Of a stretch of DNA of 64,000 nucleotides, positions 49,752-61,075 are shown piece after piece. Within the stretch, counting starts at the first letter, position 1, and every line of letters begins with the position of its first letter. The position numbers were made by a program, and so were the translations under genes. Under the pieces are notes generated by a model. The model worked only from the letters and a program-made list of their open reading frames with translations. It did not search any database and was not told the DNA's origin. The DNA is from Gymnorhina tibicen (lineage: Eukaryota; Chordata; Aves; Passeriformes; Artamidae): NCBI GenBank assembly GCA_013399875.1, contig VXAZ01001045.1, forward strand, positions 974,661 to 1,038,660, read 5' to 3'.

Positions 49752-50530
49752 CGTTGGTGGTCTCTCCTTAGTGTCTCATACCCACGTCCCTGTAAGCAAC
49801 AAACCTGCCTGACTGCTCAGCAGGCAGTCGCCCTCTGCTGCCAGTCATCTCTTCCTCTTGGTTCTGCTCTGAGACTCACTCTCAGTTGGCTTTGCTTCTT
49901 CATTGGACATAGCTCACATCTCCCAGGCACTTGCTGCTACCAGGACACTGAACACATTCAGGAGCTGGACATCTGCAGGTGGAACACGAGGAACAGGAAC
50001 TGTCTTCCTGGTGCTAGAAGACATGAGCTTCCAGCTTTTACTCCCATTTTCCAACCCAACCAGCACAGACCTTGCCTGCTCCTGTCCTTTGGTATAGCTG
50101 CTGAGCTCAAACACTTGTACCCTCAGGATCTCAGAAAAGCTTAGGTCACTCTCCTTTTTGTCATCTCTGACATCACGCAGCGTCTTGACCTCAACCTGCA
50201 ACTCTTGTCCTGTGTGACACAGAGGCTTCCCCAGCACACACTTCAAGTGGACAAGTAACCCTCTGACTCAGCAAGAGGCACCAATCACCCGACTGTCTGG
50301 AGGTGCAGAGCAGCTTCCTCCCTCGGGACCTCGCTCTGACATGTCAGGAATAGTTGCTGCAGGACTGGTGTCACCACCACTGCAGATCCTGTGTGTGCTG
50401 CCCTCAGCAGAGCTGCTGGCCTCACTTCTGTGTGCCCTTCTACCCTGGCTACTGCCTGCATTGGCTGTGCTCTGAGCTGGACACCCCCAGGCACAAGCTG
50501 AAATATTGTTTGAATTTTCCTAATCATTTG
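49752..50530 (-). mobile_element. Probable CR1 ORF1-like segment (decayed)
   Basis: This G/C-richer block abuts a CR1 3' end in the same orientation. The minus-strand frame 49914-50246 (110 codons) has a short heptad-like stretch (E-L-Q-V-E-V-K-T-L-R-D-V-R-D-D), an acidic S-F-S-E-I-L box, a W-K-L box and a final P-P-A-D-V-Q-L-L-N segment. That order resembles the end of CR1 ORF1 (coiled coil, then a W-x-L region). A second minus-strand frame (50285-50527) lies upstream and may be the ORF1 N-terminal part after a frameshift. If right, this CR1 has lost ORF2 by internal deletion. The alternative is an unrelated processed pseudogene. The assignment rests on memory of the family, not on an alignment. 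Confidence 0.5.
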
Positions 50531-52309
50531 AAAAAAAGCTCTTTGACCAGGAATAGCTGACGAAGTTTAAAATCATATTGTCTGTCTCACAAGACAGGAG
50601 GGAAAGGGAGGAAGAAAGGAGCTGCAGGACTCAGCCCTGAAAAGGATGAATGCTCTTAGCTTTAACACTGTTTGCAAAAGGAGGAGGAATCATTGATTCC
50701 TTGAGGCAAACTTGAGGATGTACTCTCCCACTCATGCACATGTTTTCCTGCATTCCCAAATCTCCAACAGAAGTGACTCATAATTTCAGAGGAAGTTTCA
50801 AGCACACAAACTTCAAGTCCATGTAAATGTGTCACTGAAATTCTGGGCAAGATGCTGAAGCTTGAGAGCTAACTCAATTTGTTGCCTTCTTTATTTTCAA
50901 TTCAGGTGTACTTATTTTGTCCCCAAATATCCTACTGAGTCTTTGAGAAGCAGGAAAAGCAATATAATATATCAAACCCCACTGATAGTACTGCTGAGTA
51001 GTACCAACTGCTTCACTAAATAGGAATGTGACAATTTGCAAAGTTTTTGACTAATATGAATAAAACCCATCAGTTAACATCAGCTGGCTCATTGTTTTTC
51101 AGAAAGTTCTTTCTCATAGACTAGTTAGATAATTAAATGAATAACTGTTGTGGTTGGGTTTTTTTCTTACGTTTATAATTCAATTAAATAAATAACAGGA
51201 ATATTAAAAAGTTACATTTGTGTCACTTAGAGACATTTTTTGTTTAAAGAAAAAACTAGCCAAAAAAGTCTCGTTCATTGTCAAGTTCAGGAATTAAATG
51301 AATTTGTGCTTCACTATGGAAATCCGTTATTTAACAGTAAAACAAATATAGAAAAGTCAATGGAACTTAGAACTTAATGAAAAGTTAAGTAGACAGTTAT
51401 GGTTACCAAACTAATATTTCCACTTCTCCATTGAGTTATAGATTATTTTTCTCCTAGATTTTATAATAAGACTTATACTTTTATTTATATATAATCCACT
51501 AAAATTATTAATGAATCCTAAAAATGCTCCTGTTACACAACTCAGAAAGATAAAGAGGCTATATGCTTTTGCCAAAGGTAATAATGTCTGTATCTAAAAT
51601 TAATAGGGCCAAGATGAGAAGTCATTTATTATTTAGTATTTCATGGTCCTCATATGCTCATTTAGACACTACCATAGGGCTTCTGTTTATTCATTAATAG
51701 AAAGCCATAAAAATATTTTTTAAACAATATACTGGGGTTTTTATTTTTTCTTTATAAAATGTATTTATATTGGTTTGATAACATCTGAATTGGGAATCTT
51801 TCTCAGCTCCAAGACAGACAGGAGAGGCAAAATTATGTGAGTGGGAAATTGCCTGGAAATTATAACCTTCACCTGAGAAAGCAGAAACACAGGCTTGGGT
51901 TCTAGCTTTGGTTAGTGAAAACAGACTGTGGTTGTAAGGAGAGATACAATCTCTTTTTCACTAGCCTTCTCATTCAATAAATAAATTTAAAAGAGCTTAA
52001 TCCCCAGTCAGAGAGACAAGAGCCTACATATTGCATGACATTTCTCTCCAGCCACTGGATTATAACTATTTTGGATGGGATCCATTTTCCTTGGACTTTC
52101 TTGTCTATTTCTTTCCAAATGAAAGATGAAAAGAAATCACAATCTCATCTCAGTAAATTATTTAACTCAGGTCAGTAGGGAATATTTCACAACTGTTCTT
52201 AAGTCTGCAAAAGGCAATTAACTGGAAACTCTGAGTAATGTAAGTGAGAAGTGGCACACCAACATTTTGGCTTCCTGACTTTTGGACACGTAATTCATAA
52301 CCATTATTT
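50531..52309. other. Unique A/T-rich DNA
   Basis: No gene or repeat recognised. Confidence 0.5.
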
Positions 52310-52620
52310 TTTTATTGATTGATTGGGATTCACTACTGTTGGGCAACATAGATTGGTTAATAGGGGAGGTACTGCTTTGTTGGAGGGCATGGCTGCAGGG
52401 GGTCCAGCAGCAGAGTCTGGAGAGGCTCCTGCTCCATCTCTTAGTGCTGAGAAAAGGAGCTGTGGCTGAGCACACTGGGGGGCATAGCCTGAAACGCATG
52501 AAGAGCAGAAATGAAACATAAAGGCATTCCCTGCAGAGTCGGGAAAGAAGGCACTAATTATCACCAAGAAGAGACCTGCTAAGAAGTCAGTTAGATAGTG
52601 CACCAAGAAAAAGGGGAGAA
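52310..52620. other. Unexplained G/C-richer island
   Basis: Sharply bounded block in A/T-rich DNA. On the plus strand an ATG at 52390 opens a short Ala/Gly/Pro/Ser-rich frame of about 26 codons before a stop. The minus strand has a 100-codon frame (52304-52606). Neither has a domain I recognise. Candidates are a decayed processed pseudogene, a first exon of a noncoding transcript, or an unfamiliar repeat. Confidence 0.3.
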
Positions 52621-55600
52621 GGACTCAGGGGTGAGATAACTTGAGCCTGGTTGGAGAAGAACAATATGGGGATGGGGATAACAAAACTGCAACTCATAGT
52701 AAGCAGAGAGACACGTCAGGATAGTACCTGGAATAAAGATTTGGTGACAGAAAGGTAAAAGAATTGAAGTGTCCTGGAAGGTGAATATAGGAATGCTGGT
52801 TTTGATGTTCATGAGCATTTGTTGTATGTTTTATTTTCCAATTCCTCAAAGTACACCTGAAGCATCTCTTATCACAATTTCTGTAATGGGATTTAAATGG
52901 TTTAACTTCACTTTTCTAACTTCTTGCTGCTTGAGAGTGAAACAGGGTATAAAGGCAATATTGATGGATAAATGTTCCGAATTTCTGGTCAGAATAATTC
53001 TGTAAATTGTCTAACAGAAAATAATTTGAAAACATTTTTTCCTGTTACTCATTTTGTTTCATGTTATTTGATCTTTATGTTATTCATGTTTCCAATTATT
53101 TTTGAACTATTGTTTCATTCCAATACACTTATATTCTTTAACTTGTTGGACATGAAAATTAGTAAAAATATTTTGGATTATTCCACACCAATATTTGGGA
53201 AGCTGTTGAAAATTTTTCACACATTTAAAAAAAAATAGTGGTTAGAAAATTACCTATTTCTTTTTTTTTTTTGATTATCAAAACATGAGTGCCATGTTAC
53301 TAGGCAGGAATAAGACATTACTGGAGTACTATTTACAAATCTGGTAATTCATTTTGATAAAAGTGGTTAAAGAGCAGTTAAGACTGGATTCAGAAGAGGT
53401 TGATAGGACATATAGAGTCAATGTTAAAAGAGCACATAAAAGATGTTGCTTCTTTGGTTTGGTACAAGAAAGCTTAAGGATGAACAAAATTGCTCCCAAA
53501 AATGTTAAGTAGTATACACATATCCTAAACTGGCTGTGAGAGGGGACTGTGTTGTGCTTATGTAGGGATTACATCATGCACATCTGTGAAAGCAGTCAAA
53601 GTATCCAAGCTTCTTGTCCAATTCCTATTTTCTCTGAATTTAATTTACCTCTATAGCAACTATGCATTTACTTTTGCTGTTCTATTCTGTACTTTACTCC
53701 TTTCTTCAAGGAAGATACTGTTCTTATTATAACCTTCTCGTGTTTTGGGTACTCTCTCTCCTGCAATTTGAAATTAGGAAATATTCCTAGGATTTACTTC
53801 ATTTATTTTAGTTTCTTCAACAATGCTTCCTTTTTATTGTTCCATGGAAGCTGAACAAAGCCTTCTATGATTCGAATACTGTGCATTGTCTCAAGTATAA
53901 ACTAAAAGTATTTGAGTGATTGTAAGCATATAATGTGTGTTCATAAATAACTCCTATGAACCAGTCTTCTTGGTAATAAAAAACCTGGTATCTGCCTATC
54001 TTTAAAAATGCATGGTATTATTGTTATTCTCTTTCTATTTAGAGACAAACAGTTCCATAGTTCTTAAAAGATGTAAGACGGTGAGGATCTGTTTGCCTCA
54101 CCTGCAGGTTTGTTCACTAGCATGTGAACATCTGCTCCTCTGTAATTATTGAATGTAAAGAAAGTTGGATATGTGTAATATATAATCCATTTTACTTTGA
54201 TGAGTCTTTTTTTTTGAAAGTTAACTATGTGTTTTTTAGAGTCAGAATTTTTACCATTAAAAATAGATGTTCATTATTTTATAGACTGCAGTTTAAAGGC
54301 ACCCATGTTTGTTACATGTGCTTACTGTAATTGAAATGTAGTTATTTTTGTTCAATAATCTAGGGGAAAAAAAAAGTACAGCTGAATCACTCTTTAACTT
54401 TATGATACGAGCAAGTTAAAGTGTGCTCAGAGAGGAATGTAACACTCAGACCTTTTCTAAAGTGTTGACACAGAACTTTGGGAAGGAATCAGAACCTATA
54501 GTCTAACTTTAATACTGCAGTGTAGAAACCATGTTTTCTATGACATTGAAGTCCCATTCAATAAATAATTAATCTTCATTAATACACTGAAAAGAGAGAG
54601 ATTTTCTGCTGTACTGTGTTATCAATATAAGTCAGAAAATTTGTGCATTGCACAGTACAGGTTTCTACTCTTCTAAATTAATATTGACTTTATATGTTGA
54701 AATTTCTATTTTTGGGAGGAAGATAGCATTGTATTTTTTAGTATTGTTCAAGACAATTGCTTTGGTGTGTTGGTGTTGAGATTTCAATTTGTACCTCCAC
54801 AGTGTTGCTAAAAAGAGATCAGGAACCCAAAAGGGCTGCTGGCACTGGCAAAGTAAATTCCTCTTACAGTCTTGATGTACTTTTCAAGGGACTTTAGAGA
54901 AATCAAGATAAGAACCAATGAAAATGTAACAATGCCAGAATGACAGACTGTAATCTCTATATGGTTATTCAGTTTCGCACACGGTAAAACTCTCTTTCCT
55001 GGATCAGAAAGAGAACTCTGAAAAAATGACCCCAAAATATATAGCTTTTTTTTACCCCTTTCTTTTTTTTTTTTTTTTTAACTTTCTTAATGACAAATGA
55101 GTGATAGGACAGGAAAGTCTTCTAGCAGTATGATGCATTAAAAAAGTGCCAACAATGAGCAGTTAGCCCTGTTTATAGAAAGAAATTAATTTTGGGACAA
55201 GTAGATAAAGACTGTTTAAAAGAAATTCCAGGTGTGAATAAATTTACCTGTCTTACAGAGAACTGAATGCCCTCCTGTATTTTGTGTTTGAGTAATCCAT
55301 GAAGAACAAGACCAGTTCTTATTACACAGGCAGGAATGGAAGAAGAATTAAAACTTAGATTTTTTAATGAAATCAGAAAGGAAACATAAGGTCAAAAAGG
55401 AAATTCACACTTAAAATATCCCACCACAAAATTTCCCATCAAGACATTAATTTCTTTTGGGCATCATCTACTATAAGAAGAAGAACAGGACCACCAAAGA
55501 TTTTTTACTCTGTTACACAGCTCCAGTATTATACTTTGCTATGTTTTTCTGTGTTTTTACATCCATTAGTAATACCAGAAATCAGATGATGAGAGCACAA

Positions 55601-58600
55601 AACCACTGTGAATTTCTGAAAAAAAAAGTGGACAGGGCTTGGTGGGGTTGGAGAATTTGTAAACTCACCATATGCTCCAGTATGACAACACCCTGATCCA
55701 TGACAAAACAGCCTGCAAAGGTGATTTTTCGGTTCCTGTTCTCAACTCTGCATGCCAAACTATTTACTGACTTATTGCTTTTTCTCCCTGTTGAAACATA
55801 CACATTCTCTGTCCTGTTCACACATTCACAGGAACTCTCCCATGGAGAAGTAATGACAGAATGACCTTTCCTTATACATAGGTTAATTTTTTCTTCCTGG
55901 CTTCTGTGTGGTTATTACCTTGACCTGTTCAATTCTCTTATAAAGACAAGACTTCTGAATCACAGTTTTCTTCTCAAAATGGTTGCTTTTTCTGATCACT
56001 TCAATTACTCTTTCTCTCTCAGTACAGAGTAAGCATGCTACACTGGGCTCTCCAAAGGCATACCTGGAATTCTTAGCAGATAAGTTAGGAGGAAAAAGAC
56101 ATATATGTATACACGTATATATGTACACATAAAGACTCTTCAGTATTTCTTGTAACAATATCTACTGAATTCCTGCATGGCTCCTGAGCCATGGATTAGC
56201 AGCCTCCAAGAGACATCAATTTAAATTATTTACTAACATCACAAGGCTTACACCTCTCTGGGGCTCAATGACAAAGCTCTCATCTATGTCAGTAGGACTC
56301 AAGGACAGGCATGACTTTTTAGAATGGGTATCTTTTATTTTCAAGGGGTTTTTTATTTCTGCTACTGCATTTCCCAAGAGCTATATTTTATGTACAGTTT
56401 TTATTGTTCTCACTTAAGGTTGTTAACATGGTGGTTAGTGTTTTGCTTCATCTCTGACCCAAACTGATGGACAACAGTCACTGTTCATGAGTTCTAGCAC
56501 TGCTTTTATGGGAAAAGAGAAGTAACACTGTTGGTATGGAATTAAGATTGAGTCTAAAACAAAGGACTATTTCATCAAATATCAGCTAGAAACCAAGTTC
56601 GAACTGAAAATGACAAAGACATCCAGACCAATAGTTTCAAACTTTATCTATCTGTCTGTTTCCATAATACTTGTGGTATTGGCAACCCAGGTGGAAGGAA
56701 GGAAATAAGTGACACTTTCTATCCTAAAGCTGGAAAGGAAATCAAATGAAGAAGAGTGCTGTATCTACTTGTCTTAAAAAAAGTTGGTGTTTCCTCCTTT
56801 TTCTTTTTCCTTTCTTTTTTGCCTGAAGTACCTATACTATGTACTGTGATGTACATGTATAAACTTTTCTATTTGCATCCATTGTGTACCAAGCTACCCT
56901 ACTGTTTTGGGATATTTAGGGAAACAGAATGTGAGCTAGTAAGACAGTGAGATTCATCTGTTGTTTCACTCTAGATCCTAATTTTTCTCTTTTGATAATA
57001 AAGAATAACCTAGACAAATAGATTTGATGTGTAAGTCTGTAGTACAGATGTCTGAATTTAGTTCTTCCTTCTAAATACTTGGAGAGTTTAGGGTACGACT
57101 CAGTGCCTGAGTAGGCAGAAAGAAATTCTGCTGCATGGGGGTGGCACTTGGCTTAGAAGTTGATACTCAAGGCAAAGAAGTTGCTGACTTAGGCATCTCC
57201 AGCCTGAGAGTGTTGTTGAAGGGATCTTTCTAGATCCCTTTCCTCAATCCAGAAATTAGTTTTTACCTAAATCTCATTTCCAGTGTATACTGGAAATCCT
57301 ACCTATGGTCTTGTCATGACTGCTGTAAATTGGAGATTAAATTTTACTGACATGGATAGAAATATTGTCGCTTTAACCTGTTATAAATCAGCGTAGCTGT
57401 ACATAAATTGACCAAATCTGTGCTGATTTCCATCCAAAAACAATCTATCATGCTGAATTTATTTGAAGTTTAGCGAGTTCTGTTGAATTGATAACTGTAA
57501 CATGGTAGTTGCTGTGATTTGTGTGGTATGTAGAAGCTTCCAGTATACTTACCACCAGTTAAAATACAATGTAACCTTTTGGTTTTTTTTTTTTGCAAAT
57601 GCACAAGAAATGCTGAATTTTTGTTTGTTTGCTTTGTTGAGAAAACAAAGTATTTATCACTGGTTCTGGAAGGAAAGGTAGTTGTTATTGTTTTACATCT
57701 GCTGAAGAAAATCGAGGTTTCATTTCATACATTAAGCCGGGTGAATCAGATTGCATATGACACCTCTCCTGTGTGACAAATGGGTTTGTAAAGTATTACT
57801 TGCACAGCGTAATGGTAATTTGTCTACTTGGTGACTGTAACAAACGCATTACATTTTTGTTTAACGGTTATAATTCATCATTTCAATACACAGAATACTT
57901 TATTTCTCAATAGGGGATAAATAGGATGTCAACATTAAAGTTACATTTGTTTCCCAAAAGCAGCACTACTAATTCATTCTTGTGTCTCCCCATAAGTAGT
58001 AGCCAGGCTGAGTCTGTGGGACTGCATTTTTAAGAAAATTCAGAAAATTATACTGAAGAAAGAGCCATGCTGCATGACTGCTCCATGCTTATTTGAGCAA
58101 GTGTAGCACTATGGGGAGATGTCATAGGACACTTTTGTTTTTGTCTGTTTCAGATGGAAATTGTGACTGCTTTATCTACATTTGCTGATATGGGCTTAGG
58201 GAATATTTATATATCTAAGTAAATATAAATTATTAAATCTCTTTTTCTCTGTACAACTCCGTAGAAAGTTTTGCTTGTCCGTGTCAGCTTCAAAAAAGAA
58301 AAAAAATCCTTAGCTTCAGAAGACCTTTAAAAATACAATAGTGCAACCAGAGAGAAAAATATTCTTACATTGCATGAAATATCTACAATACAAAGTCTCA
58401 GTAACAATACTTAGGATAAACATAGACACACCCATTGTGGCTTTTATGTGCTGGACATACAAGAAATGTTATCAACATACCTTTCAAATAAAACAAATAT
58501 ATGGCAATCATTAATAATATCATTAAATGTTACCCTGAGATAACCTCAGCTGGATTTTAAGATCTCAGCAGGTTTAGCACAGCAGTGGTCATTTTTATAT

Positions 58601-58742
58601 AAGTGAGTAATTAAGAGTTGCAGAATTTTGAAGAGGATTTCTTCCAGATTAGAAAATAAGAAGTAGATATAGTATTTCTTCAGATGCAGTTATGTCTTTA
58701 ATCTTAAAGAAAGAAATCTAGGTTTTCTTTATGTGTTCGGTG
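52621..58742. other. Long unique A/T-rich stretch
   Basis: No gene recognised. Contains a T17 run (55063-55079), an alternating TA/TG/CA stretch (56101-56130), a T12 run near 53263 and a 9-bp perfect hairpin at 57219-57240. The part around 57760-57910 is A/T-rich but of high complexity, like many conserved noncoding elements. That cannot be tested here. Confidence 0.5.
57219..57240. repeat. 9-bp perfect stem-loop
   Basis: aagggatct (57219-57227) and agatccctt (57232-57240) are exact reverse complements with a TTCT loop. No function assigned. Confidence 0.6.
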
Positions 58743-59376
58743 TAGAATAGAATAGACTATTTCAGTTGTAAGGGACCTACAACGATCATCCAATTCAACT
58801 ACCTGACCAATTCAGGGCTTATCAAAAGTTGCAAAATGCTGCTAAGGGCATTGTCCAAATACTTCTTAAACACTGACAAGCCGGGGGCATTGACCAGCTG
58901 TCTAGGAAGCCTATTCCAGTGTTTGAACACCCACTCTTTAAAGATGTGCTGCTTTACGCCCGGTCTAAACCTTCCCTGGTGCAACTTTAAACCACTTCCA
59001 TGTGTCCTATCACTGCATCCCAGGAAGAAGAGACCAGAACCTCCCTCTCCACTTGCCCTCCTAAGGAAGCTGTAGAGACCAATGAAATCACGCCTCTTTT
59101 TCTCCAAACTAGACAAACACAAAGTCCGCAGCCATTCCTCACAGTACATGCCTTCCAGACCTTTCACCAGGTTTGTTGTCCTCCTCTGGACACATCAAAG
59201 GACCTTTACATCTTTCTTAAGTTGTGGGGCCCAGAACTGCACAAGAGTGATTTAAGGTGAGGCCACACCAATGCTGAACACAGTGAGATAATCAACTTTT
59301 TTAACAGCTGGCTATGCGGTGTTTGAGTCACAGCTGGTTACACTGTGTTTATGCACCCCAGGATGCCATTTGCCCT
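58743..59376 (-). mobile_element. CR1 LINE, 3' part (ORF2 C-terminus and tail)
   Basis: The left end is the inverted CR1 tail ('gaatagaatagactatttca', 'aagggacctacaacgatcat'). A minus-strand frame of 122 codons (58799-59167) carries the ORF2 C-terminal order L-E-K-K-R-R, L-Y-S-F-L-R-R, S-D-R-T-H-G-S-G, R-F-R-P-G-V, H-W-N-R-L-P-R-Q-L-V and F-K-K-Y-L-D-N-A-L. To the right the element reads on ('cttaagttgtggggcccaga', 'atgcaccccaggatgcc') until it is interrupted at 59377 by an inserted LTR and resumes at 59955. The open frame is degraded upstream. It is not a host gene. Confidence 0.93.
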
Positions 59377-59949
59377 TGCTGTGGTTTAACTCCTGCTGGC
59401 AGCTAAGTATAACACAGTGCCATGTGGAGGGAGAATCCAAAAATAAAGGCGAACCCATAGATTGACATAAGAAAGGTAAGAACAGTTTAATACTTAAAAT
59501 AAAATTTTAAAAACCCCAATAATAATAATAATAAAAGGGGACACACACACTTCTCCCCCCCAGAAAAAAAAAAGAAAAAAAGAGAATGAGACTTGATGCC
59601 CAATACGATTTCTTACTACCTACCAACGCACAGCCTGTTTCCAAGCACCATTTGGCCATTCCTGTCCATCTCCCCACAGTTTATATACTGAGCATGACAT
59701 TCCGTGTACGGAATATCCCTTTGGCCAGATCAGTTCAGCTGTCCTGCCATGCTCCTTCATAGCTTCTTGTGCCCCTGCTCACTGGCAGAGCATGGGAAAC
59801 TGGAAAGTCCTTGACTTCGTGTAAGCACAGCTCAGCAACAACTAAAACATCAGTGTGTTATCAACACTACTCTCATATTGAATCCAAACCACAGCACTGT
59901 ACCAGCTGCTAGGAAGAACATTAACTCTATCCCAGCCAAAGCTAGGACA
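59377..59949 (-). mobile_element. ERVL-type solo LTR nested inside CR1
   Basis: On the plus strand it starts TGCTGTGGTTTAACTCC and ends CCCAGCCAAAGCTAGGACA. On the minus strand it therefore begins TGTCCTAGCTTTGGCTGGG and ends GGAGTTAAACCACAGCA, as in the 33.5- and 43.5-kb LTRs. Flanks are gccct (59372-59376) and gtcct (59950-59954), a 5-bp duplication with one change, and the CR1 reads through once the LTR is removed. Its promoter region has TATAAA on the minus strand (plus-strand TTTATA at 59680-59685). A conserved 'tgagcatgaca' box lies beside it, and a small palindrome attccgt/acggaat follows. An (AAT)n run (59518-59533) and an A-rich stretch lie near the 3' side. Confidence 0.93.
59680..59685 (-). 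promoter_or_regulatory. TATA box of the nested LTR
   Basis: TATAAA on the minus strand next to the 'gagcatgaca' box, at the U3/R position expected for this LTR family. Activity is not implied. Confidence 0.6.
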
Positions 59950-59954
59950 GTCCT

Positions 59955-60182
59955 CATGACTGCCAGAGCCCCCTGTTGACTCCTGTTGAGTTTATCATCA
60001 GCCAGCGTCCCCAGTTCCCTTTCTGCAGGGTTCTCTCCAGCCAAACTCTCCCAACTTGTAACTGTGCCCAGCATTACTCCATATCAGGTGCAGAATCCAG
60101 CACTTTGGCTGGTTAAGTTTCACGGAGTCCTGGTTACAGAGGGAAGGGCAGAATTTAGCACTGTGTGGGTGTGACCAGGTTG
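59955..60182 (-). mobile_element. CR1 LINE, continuation after the nested LTR
   Basis: The CR1 begun at 58743 resumes with 'atgactgccagagccccctg', 'ttgagtttatcatcagccag', 'ccccagttccctttctgcag' and 'tgcccagcattactccatat', then 'ggtgcagaatccagcacttt'. This is the inverted segment encoding the region just after the reverse transcriptase core. It fades near 60130-60180, beyond which the RT core is missing. Confidence 0.88.
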
Positions 60183-60607
60183 TTGTTTTATATCTCTCAC
60201 ATCACTGCTGAGGGATGTGGTTTCAGCAGGAAAAGCTGGGTGCCCTTACCAGCAATTTTCCTCTCCCTCTCCTGCAGGAGGATGTCAGCATCGGACCTGT
60301 AGACCTCATCCTCTGTGCCCCATCCATTTCTCTTCTCCATTCCTCCAGGACACTTTTGTGGGACATGGTGCTGAGGAGAGGCTGCATGCAGTACAGCTCC
60401 TAGGCATGGTGCTGAAGGACAGTGCCCAGGTGCAGCTGAGCCCAGCAGGGCTGGGGCAGTGTAGAGTCATCACCCAGGTGGGACCATTTCCCCCCACACC
60501 AACATGGAGGAGCCTTAGAAGTGGCATCAAAGGCACCTGTGCAGAACTGAGCTCGGTTTGCTTTCTTGAAATCCACGGTAGCAATTCTGCTGACTTTTTT
60601 TTCTCAT
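60183..60607. other. Unassigned G/C-richer segment between CR1 pieces
   Basis: Lies where the CR1 reverse transcriptase core would be expected but does not read as such. The frames of 132 codons (plus, 60217-60615) and 92 codons (minus, 60306-60584) overlap each other and show no known motif. It may be an insertion, an internal replacement or decayed CR1. Confidence 0.35.
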
Positions 60608-61075
60608 TACAATAAAAATTTTAAGTTCAACCATTTCATGATCACTGCAACCAAGATAGTCATCTACAATCATATAACCCAAGAGTCCTCTATCCAAAAA
60701 TAAGGGGCATCCTTCATAGCTGACTTACTGTGTACTTGTGACAAGAAACTATCTTCAACAAACTTCAAGAATTTCCTAGATTTGATCATCACAGCAATAT
60801 GATATTCTCTGTTAATATCTGTGAAGCTAAAAATTTCCCATAAGGACCAGAGCTTCTGATTCAGAGATTTTTCCTAATTGTCTATAGAAAGCTCATCCTG
60901 GCTGGGTGATCAGTAGTAGGTAATCACTGTAACATCTCCTTTTGTTTTTCATACCCCTAATCCTTACCCAGCATTTCTCAAACTCATCAACCCTAACTGT
61001 AAGGGCTGTGCAGTCAAGTATCTCCCCTACATACAGTTCAACTCCTCCACTTCACCTGTCCTGCCAATTATGGCA
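60608..61075 (-). mobile_element. CR1 LINE endonuclease segment (decayed)
   Basis: Minus-strand translation in pieces gives G-C-S-D-H-E-M-V-E-L-K-I, the S-D-H box of the APE-type endonuclease (S-D-H codons at 60638-60646). Upstream is a stretch reading D-I-N-R-E-Y, then R-K-F-L-K-F-V-E-D-S-F, which normally follows the G-D-F-N box; here that box is degraded. Order and strand fit the CR1 at 58743-60182, so both are probably one copy with the reverse transcriptase core lost. Stops and frameshifts are frequent. Confidence 0.75.

Noticed and set aside
58799..59167. 122-codon minus-strand frame with protein-like composition
   Set aside because: It is a real protein remnant, but of CR1 ORF2, not a host gene, so it is listed as a mobile element.
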